From contig NC_079880.1 in NCBI RefSeq assembly GCF_029227915.1, positions 23,252,501 through 23,312,500 on the forward strand: 60,000 nucleotides of DNA, in the 5' to 3' direction. Below, one piece after another: positions 43,192 to 54,460 of the stretch (positions are counted from its first letter, which is position 1; each line of letters opens with the position of its first letter). The notes under the pieces are model-generated. The model made no database searches, was not told where the DNA came from, and worked only from the letters and a program-made list of their open reading frames with translations. A program made the translations under genes and the position numbers. This DNA comes from Hydractinia symbiolongicarpus (lineage: Eukaryota > Cnidaria > Hydrozoa > Anthoathecata > Hydractiniidae).

Positions 43192-43870
43192 CATTGCTTC
43201 CAACTACGAGAAATATATACAATTTAAAAGTAAAGTGTTTTTATTCTACCACCTCAAATCCCGCCGTGTCACTTCGCCAATTCTGCGATAGTTTTTCTCT
43301 CTGATATTAACACATTTAAGCGAAAGATATAAATACAAATAACAAACATTTCAAATTTACTTTTGTTTAATTGAAACTTTTCCCTTATATTCTTTATAAA
43401 AATTGGGGAAAATTAAAGTTTATAGTCCTCGAAAAAAATGTTTATCAATCATATCAAAATAAAAAAAGACCTCTTATTAGACCGAAGTGCGTACGAAAAG
43501 TTCAGAAATCTTTCACATTAAGCAAAAAGTCGACTAAAACAATATCAGCTTAACTCTATGGAAGAGAAAATTTACACGTTAAACCACCCTAAACTCAAAT
43601 CCTGCTAAGAGTTAAATAAACGCTTGTTATATTATTTCAAAACGGTATGATTATGAGAGCAGACAGCACGCTATAATGATGATATTGGTCTGACGACTTT
43701 GTGGAGGTGACACCCTCTAAAGATCGAAAAGCATTGCAATAGCTTTCTGCTTGGAAGAATAGTCGGAAAGTCATGGTAATTACAATGAACAACCCTCTAG
43801 ATCTTAAAAACGAACAACTAATAAGATACGCCATAACAAGCAGCAGATATACAGATAAAATGAATGTACT

Positions 43871-46800
43871 GAAAACATGATAAACAGTTAAAAAGATTTC
43901 ATTCTCTAATACAAAGTGACAACCAATAGTCCAGTGGCCAAATAGTGATTTTGTCCTTACCTTATCTTGGAGGTTATATGTAATTTTTTTTATTTTAGAT
44001 TGTTCTTTGGACCTTTCTGATGACATTGAAATGTTGCCAAGCCAGACCTGGTGGGCATTTTTTTAAGTGTGCAAACCGAATTGACCCAATTTTGACCAAG
44101 ATCCCCAAAACACAAATTTTTAGTTCGGACAAAATATGGTCATGTTATACATCAATTCATTCGAAATTTAATGCTGATTCAAAAATGATGAAAGAAACAT
44201 ATGTAACTTACATATTTTAACCAATATTCAGATAGTTAGCCAGCTTTGAAATTATTACTCCTCTTAATGCCTTCTGTATGCAACTTTATACAATAAAAAA
44301 ACATGGAGAAGTGATCAACTTTCATTTTTAACGAACAGAGATATAGAAACATATTCCCAAGCTTCAACACTATATGTTAATAAACATTTTGTTAAAAACA
44401 AAGTTTTCAAATGAAATCATTTTTAATATAAGTGATAAACAATGCATATTCAGAGATTATCTAACAACCTGCTCTGTAGATAAAGTATTAGCTAATATAG
44501 ATCTTATTGAAAAAAGAAAAAAGAAAGTGGTTAAGTAAAGCGAACAGAGAAAAGAAGATCTTCACCTTCACATCAATAGTATGTCATAAGCATATCACAG
44601 TCTTTAATAACCTATGTATGTACATATTTAAAAATTTATATTACAAAAAATTAACAAAAAAGCATTAGCAATATATGCTGCATCTTGTTAATGACACTCG
44701 ACCTCATTTCTCTTAAGGTCAGTAAATTCTCTCTGTCTGATTTGAAGAAAAATTGCTTTATGTGTTTTCATGTGTTATTGAACCTGATCCAAAACATCCT
44801 GGTCGTTGAAGTAAAAAGCAGGGTGTACTATGTAGAACTGCAGATAGAGGGAAAGGAAAACAAAGTTTCAAAGATGTCCTTCTTCCGGTAGATGTTAAAT
44901 ATCAAGCTAGTCGGGTGGACGTACTTAATTTTCGTCAAAAGCCTTCTCGTCTCAAATTCAAGATAGTATTTTTTTATTCACAAAATCTTCCCGGGTGGCT
45001 TTCTTAAAATGCGCCCGATTGAATTTCTATAGAATTTCTACACAAAATACACACATGCATATATACATCAATGATATGGCCTTATACCTAAGAAACTGCT
45101 GAATTATCCTGCGCCTTCCTTTGCATGTTGTTTTACCAGGGGGCACAAAATTCATTTATTTGCTTTAATTCACCATAAAAATAGTAGCATATACCCCTTA
45201 ATTTAATCTCGACGTACTTTAACTTACCTGTTTTAATAGGGAGTAAAATATATAAATAAAGGTAACATGTGACTGTAAAAAGCATATAACAACCCCTGTA
45301 ATTTTGACATAAGTACGTCAAAGTACCTCAAAAATATTTCATTACTGGGTAAACCTGTGAAACCGAATTAAAAACCGTTAAAAAAAGAAGCAAGTGATAC
45401 TTTACTTCATCGCACAATAGCTTTTCGCAACAAAAATAAAATAATAAACAACATATTTAATTTTAAAGATTTACTAGTAAGAACATGAAACAGCAAAGAA
45501 ATAACTGGACAAAAATTGTGCAACTGCCCCTGATATATTAATTGCGACTGACTTGTGAAGAGATTTCCATGCTGGACTGAACATAAGATTTGTAGCCGTG
45601 GTATGTGTGATGTTCGTAAAAGGTTTTTTGTCAGCTGGAGGAAAAATACGCATGTTTTTTTATTAATGCTTTGTTCTCGGTTAACCTGGATAAAGGAAGT
45701 TCATGTGTCTAGCACTGCGAAGTTTCCAATTAAAAGCAGATGTGAAGTGGAATAAGCTGCTCTTTTTTAATCATTGATTTTAGCTTAAAAGAATGGTTTA
45801 TCTTAAAAGACCTCGAAAAATACGATTTTCCAGTGAACTTTGTTTATCGATGAACGGTGTTATAGGTAGAAGCAGATTTTGTAATGTTTGTTACTTTAGC
45901 TAAATGTAGATAAATTGTGCAGGGAAAATTTCATACTATTTTTAAACTAGTAAAGTGACAAATCACTGAGCTTTGAATTATTTTTGTCAGTGATATAAAT
46001 ACGAAAAATGCCTTATAGACATAAAAAATGTATAATTTGTATTTTATAAAATATATTTCATGTTTTTGTGTTGAGTTTGATACTGCGTTTTTTCTCACAC
46101 ACGATTTCACAAACAGTACTCATACTAGCCTGGTCACCAGAAATCTATTGAAATATGCTCTCCAGTGTAGAGTTGCCATGAAAATTTGTAGTTCTTTAAA
46201 AAAAGGCCTCCTGTGTATAGAGGGTTGAAATACACAAAATATTATTTTATAGTGTGCAAGTTTTTTAGTGTAAGTTTTGTCCTCAACACAGGGTGTGTAA
46301 ACCGGTTATTTTATGAAACATATCATTTTAAGTAAACCCGCTTCTAAATCTTAGTACAAAGTGTCTAATACATAGACCTGTCCTTGCTAGGTTTTCCTCA
46401 TATTAACTTTCATTTAGTTAAAAAATGCGATTTTACGCGCTCAATAAAAAAACGCCTTGCGTAGTTTTAATGCCAATTTCTTTTTTTAATTTTTTTAATA
46501 AAACAATGATGTAATTCAGTTCAAAGGACATGTTATTAAAAGGGACACATTAAATATGTAATGAAAATGAAAGGGTACAACGCTATTCTTACTACCCAGT
46601 TCATCGAAATGGATACATCAACGTAGCCCGTTAAAAATTTTATTTTTTAATTTCTGGTTATCTTCGGGATGTAAACACCGAAGATGTACTTTTGCTAAAA
46701 GGTACAGTTTATTTTAAAGTGTATATCCATGTTAAAAAGGACACCTCAACGTTAGCCTGTTATAGTTTCAAAGTTGTATTTTAAATCGAAGCGCGCGTGG

Positions 46801-47974
46801 ATAAAAGCACAGCCATGAAAGGTTTCATGGATTCGCACAATATATGGGAGATATAGGGAAAGGGTGCAGATTTGTTAAAAGTAAATTTCATTCAAGGGGA
46901 CACCAAGGCTGGTATTTCTAAATAAAGATATAAAACTAATGTATTTTTTTGGTTAAAAGTAAATTTTATTAATTTTTTTCTATACATCTCAGAGAAATAA
47001 AAAAATGTGTCCTATTATACTGAATCATGAATTCTCATAGTCTATAAAAATAAAAAGGGAAAACATACATCTGTTAGTTTAAAGTGTTTGTTCACACGTT
47101 AAAGTGTGTAGTCGGTTTCTTATTTTGTAAACAGAGAAAAGTCACTTCGTGTATGGCATTTAACAAGGACAAAGCAATCCAAAGGCTATTCGGCATCCTA
47201 CTCGGGACTCCTGACAATTCTTTTGACTTTTTAGCTTAACTCGAAAGCTATAATATATTAAATCTCAATGCACTATTATTAAAAGATTACAATCTCACTA
47301 TCAAGACGCTTATTTCTTTCTTTAATCCTTATGTTAAAAAGATTTAAAAATGCACACAATTTTTCTTTAGCAACACTTGCCTTAAGTTTCGCGTGTAGTC
47401 AGCAAATGAACTACATATAAAACCGAAATCACTTTCTCTGCGCTGTATAAAGTGAGCAAGGCCTTAAATTCGGTTACCAAATTGTTTTAGTAGGTAAAAA
47501 ACTGACAAAAAAAGACTTTGTTGGTTGAAAGAACTTCATCAATTTTATTATATTTTTTGTTTCCTTTTTGTAAATCAACCCACCCGTTAATTAAATTAGT
47601 CTCATCTTTGACTTTTTCTCAATGTCTTTTTTCCTGCTAAATCTCACTCAAAGTCATTGTTTTTGTGAAACTATAAAGAGCGTTTATCAATATTGTTATT
47701 ATTGTGACATAAAATAGAAAATTATATTTATATAATATATAAAATAAAATTATATATTATTAGTTTGTTAGACAATTTTCTACGGATTCGAGGAATTTTC
47801 AAGGCTGTTTGAAAGATATATTTGTTAAAAATGTATTCCTTCATTTTATGGTATTTGCCAGGAATAAGTAACATCTAACAATAGGAAAGCACAATTCAAC
47901 CCACTATCTTTTGGATACATTAGAAAAGAAAATTAACCACTGCTTTATACCAAACGTACCTATAAATTTTAGAG
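43871..47974. other. No recognisable gene
   Basis: AT-rich sequence without a recognised domain. Degenerate direct repeats of about 130-170 bp lie at about 46520-46950, each with a GGACAC word and TCAACGTAGCCCGTTA / TCAACGTTAGCCTGTTA. Frames at 43637-44026 (-), 45555-45755 (+) and 46028-46228 (+) look like chance. Confidence 0.4.
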
Positions 47975-48660
47975 GATATTATCGACGAAGGAACTGCTGC
48001 TGTTGTATACAAGTTAGTGTTAGGGGCCTTTAACTACTTAAAACAACAAGTACAAAAAAAAAAGTTTGGAATATCGCAATTGCATTGAGGCAGCTACACC
48101 ATAACAATATAGTCATATTTCGTGGATATTCAGTTCGTCCCAGTGCCTTTGCTTTTGAAATGTGTTTCATTGTATTGCAAGATGAAATAGTACACAACTT
48201 AAGTCAACTGATTGATTTGTTCAATGCAAATCAGCATTTTGTGTTCAACGAACGTATAAATTACATAGATCAAGCAACAAGAGGCTTGCATTATTTGCAT
48301 GGAAATGGCATAGTGCACAGAGATTTCAAACCAAGGAATCCTTCATTACAGGAAATTGTAATCAAAGTTGTTACTTTCGTTCTTTTGTGGTCCTGAAATG
48401 AGCATTAGTCAACAAAACAAAAATAAATAAGAGGAATGATATTGACATACACTGCCCCACAGTTGTGTCTTGCATACATTTTAAAGCCCTCTACATCAAC
48501 AAAAGTTTATTGTTCGGCCATTACGAGTTATGAAGTATTATCACGTGAAACATCTGTCTTGGCTATTACGTTTTCCTTGATGAACGATCAGGCTCTTAGA
48601 CCTGATATAAATGATATACATCAATTGTCACTGTGTCTGTGCTTGATACTATTGTATTAG
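47975..48660 (+). pseudogene. Protein kinase fragment (tyrosine-kinase-like type), degenerate
   Basis: Pieces of a kinase fold in order: a glycine-loop-like EDIIDEGTAAVVYK just before a GTTAGTG donor (about 47975-48018); IALRQLHHNNIVIFRGY (helix C region, 48080 on); a helical segment with ITY-like YIDQATRGLHYLHGNGI; and the catalytic loop VHRDFKPRN (HRD-x-K-x-x-N, about 48313-48340). After a frame break come YTAPQL, YEVLSRE and NDQALRPDIND (about 48440-48620), matching the APE region and the C-lobe. The glycine loop lacks two of the usual glycines, the VAIK lysine is not visible and the DFG motif is missing. This is most likely a dead copy of a receptor-interacting or other TKL kinase. Confidence 0.65.
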
Positions 48661-51600
48661 CATGGAGTGACTATGTAAAATCTCACCTTTGTTTATCTAG
48701 CATAGATGTATGATATATGTTAATTGAGACCATTGTTGAGTTCAGTGGTTGACTATGAATAAATTTTTCACAATTTAAATTTGAAAGAAAGTAAGTTCAG
48801 AAGCGTCCATATAAAATGCTCCGTTTGTGTTATCCTTTTTTTTTATTTTCGGGTAAAATGCAAAAAATTAGGGAAATCGGATCAATCACGTGTTCAAAAC
48901 GTTGCAAATGATTCTTCTTGATGAAACAAAGCTATGTTGTAAGCTTGGAAGGATAATCTTAACAAGAGCTATTATATTTTCACAGTTATAAAGGTTTTAG
49001 AGAGATATATAGAGGTAGTTTCGAGTAATAGCCAATATTAAAGCCCCTGAGAGGCATGAGACCTAAGAATTTGGCATGCAGGTGTCTTATAGATAAATAA
49101 GAAAACTCAGTGAGTATCATAGCCATGCAACGTAGCGTTAAGGAGTTATTAAGAAAAAACCGCAAGATTCCGCCCTCCTCCCCGGACCGAATAGGGTTAA
49201 GTTATTGACAGTATTCAAACACTCACTAAGCTCAAACCTGGGTAATAGGATTTGGTTTAATTTGCATTTAAATGACAAGACAAGAAACCAAAGATTCAAG
49301 AAAAGTAAAAAATCATTCTCCACGAAGAAAGTGTAATTAACGCTGTTTTTAATTTTGTTTTTTATTTATCTTATAAGTTCTTTAGTGTAGTATGTATAAC
49401 ATTGATAAACATAAACAAAAAATGATAAATTAGTTTTCATTAATAATAAAAAAGTCAAATCACATGAGATTTTGTGTCATGTATTAATGCAATAATTCAT
49501 TTATTGTACACTTTCATGTCAATTTGTAAAAGAAACGTTCCCCAAAATATAGAAAACAGAAAAAATATAATTAAAATCTTAGAGAACTTGCATCTCACCA
49601 ATATACACCGCTATTCAACAAATTTCAAATGTTTCAGATACTGCAGGTCTTGAGATAAGATCTTTCGACAACTTTGAAGGTAAAACCCTATTTGCTTTTC
49701 ATGTGACAATCTGGTATTATTCCAACTTTGTTTTGATGGATAAAATTTATGTTTTTGCTTCCAACTGCTCTGTTACATTCTTATTCTAACATTAGGGTAA
49801 CTGTATTCTCAAAATATGACTCATTAGGTGTTTTCTTAATTAATGTTTTGTTCTTGTCTTTTTACACACAATAAAAATAATTTACAATGAGGTGGCTAGC
49901 TATCGCAAATATGAACGCAACTTGTTAGGTCTTTGAAAACAAATTAGAAGTTATATTTCTCCAGAGAAAATTCCTCCAGAAGCATAATTCTTCCTTTTTC
50001 AAGGAATCAGTTAAAAAATAACAAAGATAAAAACTACTCAACACATTTGAAAAGATGAACCAAACTTTAATCAAGTTCAGGTAGGTTTTGACCCATATTT
50101 CTGAACCTAAGTACCCTTAATGTCTAACTGGGTCACCTTGAAGAGGTCCGCGGACGATCATCAGCAGAAACTAGACATTCCATCTTCTTAAAGTAAACTT
50201 TAACAATTTTCTCTTAAAGTTTGCTATTCTGTTTTTTTTTTTACTTAGGTAATAAGTGGAGTTGTTACTTTCCAAAGTCAAGATCAGATGTGATCACCCC
50301 CCCCCCCCCCCCCCCCTGCTAATATTTCTTGTTGACTGGGGTAATAAGTGAAGTCGTCACTCTCCAAAGACAAGACTAAGTATAAATAAACCCCCTTGCT
50401 AACTTAAATTTTATTTTATTTTGATTTTATTTCCCAAAGACAACACTGAGTGCAACCAAACCATTTGCTGACACTTTTTACTTAAAATACTATTACCTCA
50501 GCTCTTCTAAAAAGAAAACGTATGATGTGTGACTGTTAATAAACCACAAAAGATTACCACTCTATAGTTGCAATGCATCTACCTGTGAACCTTTTGGTCA
50601 AAGGCTAGATTCCAATATCGAGTTACCATTACATGTGTTTCCTAAATTTTTAGACCACTATTCCTAATATTAGTATAAGATGGCAATGCAACTGTTGTCT
50701 TAAAAGATCTTGTAGCAATTTTTCTGTTTTTGGTTTTTACAAGACTTTGTGTGCCTGCGAAAAATTTATCAGGTGTTTCTGGTTTCATACATTCCATTTT
50801 TTAACAGAAAAAACTCCAGGAATGACAAGAGCCTTTTCAGGCTCAACCCAAGTGGCAGAATTTTGAGCTATTCAGATGGAAAAAAATCACTCATGGAGAC
50901 AAAAATTAGGGAATTTCAACAGGGAAAATAAAGGCTTGTTAGGGAAACCGAAGCGACGAAGACAGATTCTGAACAGAAACCCACCTTGTTCAATGGCAAA
51001 GACATGCACGAGTCATCCATGTTTTTCATTGCATAACAAAGTCAAGAAAATTTGTTAATCTTTTTCCCTTAGTGCCAATATTCTGTGTTCTCTTCACTTG
51101 CACAGGTCAGTTCTAACATAATTACGGTTCTAGAAATGTTTAAAAACTCCTCTTAACGATGTTCCACTTAATACTACCTTGACCAGCGTTAACCTTTTTA
51201 GAGGTATTAAAAACTGTTTGAATATGGTTAAAATTATTTTAGTTTTCACGTTAGGGTTCACTTTCACACAAATCACATTTTTGACAAAATTATGTTTTGA
51301 AACTCCTCTTAACGATGCTCCACAATGTGATTGTGCATTTTACCTTACTTATATATATATATATATATGTGTATACTTAACACACAGATTCATGATTTAA
51401 GTATTGCTACCATAATTTTAAATGCATACCTGTTATAACTGAACACATTTTCGTAGTTTTAAAAGCACGTTCGCCTCTATTACCCTGCAAGTTAAATTTG
51501 CATTGTTATTCATCACCCTAAACAGAATTTACAATCACAAAAAAGTTACACTACCATTAATATTTTGGCACAGTTGATACGAGTTAAAAGGTAAAAAGAT

Positions 51601-51683
51601 AACAAGGGATAGTTATCACTTTTACCTTCGTATAACCTTTCTGACGTTATCCTTGACGTCAACGCCAAAAACGCTAACGCCAC
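48661..51683. other. No recognisable gene
   Basis: AT-rich. Contains the tandem repeat at 50240-50480, a C20 run, and a short (TA)n run at 51350-51367. Frames at 50749-51058 and 51179-51400 lack any signature. Confidence 0.4.
50240..50480 (+). repeat. Degenerate tandem repeat (about 2-3 units) with poly-C
   Basis: GTAATAAGTGGAGTTGTTAC and GTAATAAGTGAAGTCGTCAC start two units of about 93 bp, each continuing into TCCAAAG and CAAGA. A third partial unit starts near 50433 (CCCAAAGACAACACTGAG). A run of 20 C (50297-50316) lies inside the first. Confidence 0.7.
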
Positions 51684-51960
51684 CTCTTTAAATCGCACTA
51701 TATTGCTTGTGCCACAAGCCTCTAGTTAACGGAGGTTCTACTGCATTTTGTGTTGTTAAAGTATGTTGTATGCATACTATTTGGCGTATAAACTAGAGGG
51801 AACGCTTTAACGAAATTGAACGATATAAATACAAAGGAAATCATGTGGGTAGTTAGTGTAGCATTTGCAACAAAATATTTCACAATAAATTAATACAATA
51901 TAAATGTCTTGCCAATGCTTTACAAAAGTGTATGGAACTTTGCGAACTGTTGTAATTACA
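51684..51960 (+). promoter_or_regulatory. Promoter/5' leader block of secreted peptide gene 2
   Basis: Homologous to 38262-38515. It contains TTTAAATCGCACTATATTG, ACAAGCCTCTAGT, GTATGTTGTATG and a TATAAAT box (51824-51830) with ACAAAGG after it. Homology ends near 51955 (GCGAACTGTTG). About 170 bp of unmatched sequence precede the acceptor region of the coding exon, consistent with a short intron. Confidence 0.65.
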
Positions 51961-52167
51961 AGGCTACAATGGCTCATCCGTTCAGACATTCTCTACACAA
52001 ACTGATCCATCTTAATCGGAACTCCCATTATCACAACCATGTACAAATTGTGGTTATAAAATTTACTGATTGACAGTTAGCCGAACTTAATTCCTACACT
52101 TCTAATGCAGTTATGTCACAGTGTATATTAGTTTTCTGATTATTTTTTTTATTTAGATTAAATAAAC

Positions 52168-52404
52168 ATGAAGGTTTTTATGAAGATTCTACTTCTTGTG
52201 CTGCTACTTTCGATTCTTTTTGAACTTCAGTCAGAGGCAAAGAAAAGTCATAATGGCGTCCTTCGGCGGCTTCATGGTGGACATCATTCAAAACGAAGAA
52301 TAACAAACCCACAAAAGAGCTGTCGCATTGTTTGGGTGAGAAGAATGTTTCGATATCGGCATATTACATATTATCGATGGGTGAAATTAAGACGATGTAT
52401 GTAG
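52168..52404 (+). CDS. Small secreted cationic two-cysteine peptide, paralogue 2
   Basis: A 78-residue precursor with the same plan as 42945-43175. The signal peptide is almost identical (one Leu-to-Met change at residue 5). The mature part has no acidic residue and about 17 Lys/Arg. A HHSKRR site lies at residues 39-44, and Cys52 and Cys77 again enclose exactly 24 residues. Differences cluster between the dibasic site and the first Cys (a two-residue insertion) and near the second Cys (QR to RW, Q to R), while IVWVRRMFRYRHITYY is unchanged. A splice acceptor (ending 52156) lies 11 nt before the ATG; AATAAA is 10 nt after the stop (52415-52420). This copy keeps the compact promoter-exon arrangement and is the more likely of the two to be expressed. 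An antimicrobial role is inferred from charge and layout only. Confidence 0.78.
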   Translation: MKVFMKILLLVLLLSILFELQSEAKKSHNGVLRRLHGGHHSKRRITNPQKSCRIVWVRRMFRYRHITYYRWVKLRRCM

Positions 52405-52414
52405 AAACGCGACT

Positions 52415-52420
52415 AATAAA
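52415..52420 (+). terminator. Polyadenylation signal, peptide gene 2
   Basis: AATAAA in GCGACTAATAAACATTGCTTC, matching gene 1. Confidence 0.65.
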
Positions 52421-53840
52421 CATTGCTTCGAACTACGAAACGAATATACAATTTTAAAGTAAAGTGTCGTTATTCTACCTCCCAAAATCTCGTCGTTTCA
52501 CTTCGGCAATTCTGCAATATTTTTTTAATCTGAAATTAAAAATTTTCCCCTATACTCTTTACAAGAAATGGAAAGTTTACAGTTTTTGAAGAAAATGTTT
52601 AGCAATCCTGTTGAAATAAAAAAGAGCTCTTATCAGATCAAAGTGCGTACAAAAAGTTCAGAATTCTTTACATTAAGTAATAAGGCGACTAAAGCAATAC
52701 TTGCTTAAAAGGAACAGACAACGTTTAACCACTTTAACCACTACCCAAAAACTACTAAGAATTGAATTAACGCTTGTGATATTACTTCGAAATGGTTTGA
52801 ACAACTTTCTAACCTAAAAAAAAACAACTGACTGTCGCCCCAGGATAAGATACCATATATCAAGCAGCAGATATACAGTAAAGAAAATGTTACAACAAAG
52901 AACTTGCTAATTAAAAGGTACTAAATTAATATAAGAACTACAAACAAGAGCAAAAAACAACCAATACACCACGATTTGTAAACCGAGCATCAGTCTTTCA
53001 TGTGTTATGGCATCCAAGCACTAAGCATTTCACGGCTAGCTGTCGCTTAGTCATTTACTTAAGAACAGCCATTTGCATCACACCAGCTGTAGGTCAGGAC
53101 TAGCTCAAAGTGACTGCAGCAATCTCCATGGATATAAAAAGACATAAGCAAGAAAAATAAAAATTTAAGCCTACTACAATGCTTCTCCCTAGTAGGCTTA
53201 GGGAGTTAAATTAGAATCGTTTTAATTTAAAATCGTTAATATAAAGTTTAAAACAACGAAGTTTTGTTCCATTTGTGTAGTCTTGCAGGCTAGAAATTTT
53301 GATTTATTAGAAAAACGGTAACTGTGTTGTTATTATATGCAAATCTATTGTTGAATTTTTCAAGTTATGGTCCTATCAATATGAGGGTTGCTTGATTCCC
53401 ATTCAATCAGGTTTCAGGTCCATCGAAAATAACGTTATGACTAATTCAATCATTGAAGAAAATGTACTGCCTATATTATAATTCAATATTTGCGACAGAA
53501 ATGTTTGAAATCAATGCATGTAGAGATAGTATTACTCTCAGAAGCGGCTATTTGTGAACCATTATCTGCACAATCATTGTGTTGCTCTGACATTCTACGC
53601 ATGTCATATGATTAATTTAGACGAAAGATACCATAGTAGATGTGTGTTACGTTTAAATGTATACATATAAACTTAAATCGAGTCCTATGAAAATTAACAT
53701 TAAGTCAATAAAGTTCTTGTTCTTAAACAACTGCGAAATGATCCGACGCGAATCCTTAACGGGTAACGAAAACATGAACAGCAAATAAAGATTTCATTTT
53801 CCAATACACAACGACAGTCAAGCCAGATTTTCAAGGAAAA

Positions 53841-54460
53841 CGTTGTTAATCGTATAGTATCAAATTCAGTCTATTTGATTAGCAAACTTGATCCTTTGGT
53901 TAACATGCGAAAACGTGGAGTTCATTTTGACCTTTTTTTCCCCGTGACGCGTGATTTGAAAGATATTTAACTGAAAGAACAAATTATTTACTTGAAAGTA
54001 AAGTGTTGCATTACAGTACCCTGCAATTTTGTTGGAGATCCGGCTTAAATATTATCCTGTTTTAGTTAGATTTTAGCCAAAAAGAACACCCAGTGCTTTT
54101 TTACGTCGCTTCATTAGAAATCTATTTCAATTGCTGTTTGAAAAGACCCAAAACTAAACTTCGTCTAAGGAATTCTAGTCTAACGATTTCTGTCTGACGA
54201 TTGCAGCCGCCAAAATATGGGTACATAGGCAAAATTACCTTAGTTTATTAACAACATTTGACTTAATGTCTTTTGAAAGTTTTATCTTATTGACTAAATT
54301 TACCATAGCTGATTAAGCTGCAGTTTCTTCCGACAACAAAGTCAGTCCTGTACCAGTTTGTTACAATTAATGAAAAAACAGTGTTGATTGTCATGACAAC
54401 TTGTCTTCTTGTTATACGTCATCTAATTGCAAAGGCGACAGATCATGAAAAAAAGGAATT
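53841..54460. other. No recognisable gene
   Basis: AT-rich non-coding sequence; nothing recognised. Confidence 0.4.

Larger units (their letters stand above)
42890..43870 (+). repeat. Segmental duplication, copy 1 (gene and 3' flank)
   Basis: Aligns with 52120-52900 and then, after an insertion in copy 2, with about 53765-53840. Shared 3' words include GGTAAAGTGTNGTTATTCTACC-like sequence, AAGTGCGTAC, AAAAGTTCAGAA, AAACGCTTGT/AACGCTTGTGATATTA and AGCAGCAGATATACAG. Divergence is moderate, so this duplication is older than the Helentron one. Confidence 0.7.
52120..53840 (+). repeat. Segmental duplication, copy 2
   Basis: Gene 2 with its 3' flank. Homology to copy 1 is continuous to about 52900, then broken by about 860 bp of unmatched sequence, and seems to resume at about 53765 (AAACATGAACAG... 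AAGATTTCATTTTCCAATACA). The unmatched part (52900-53760) contains no recognised gene. Confidence 0.55.

Noticed and set aside
43637-44026. 129-codon minus-strand frame with hydrophobic stretch
   Set aside because: It lies across the edge of the segmental duplication and is not preserved as a frame in the other copy.
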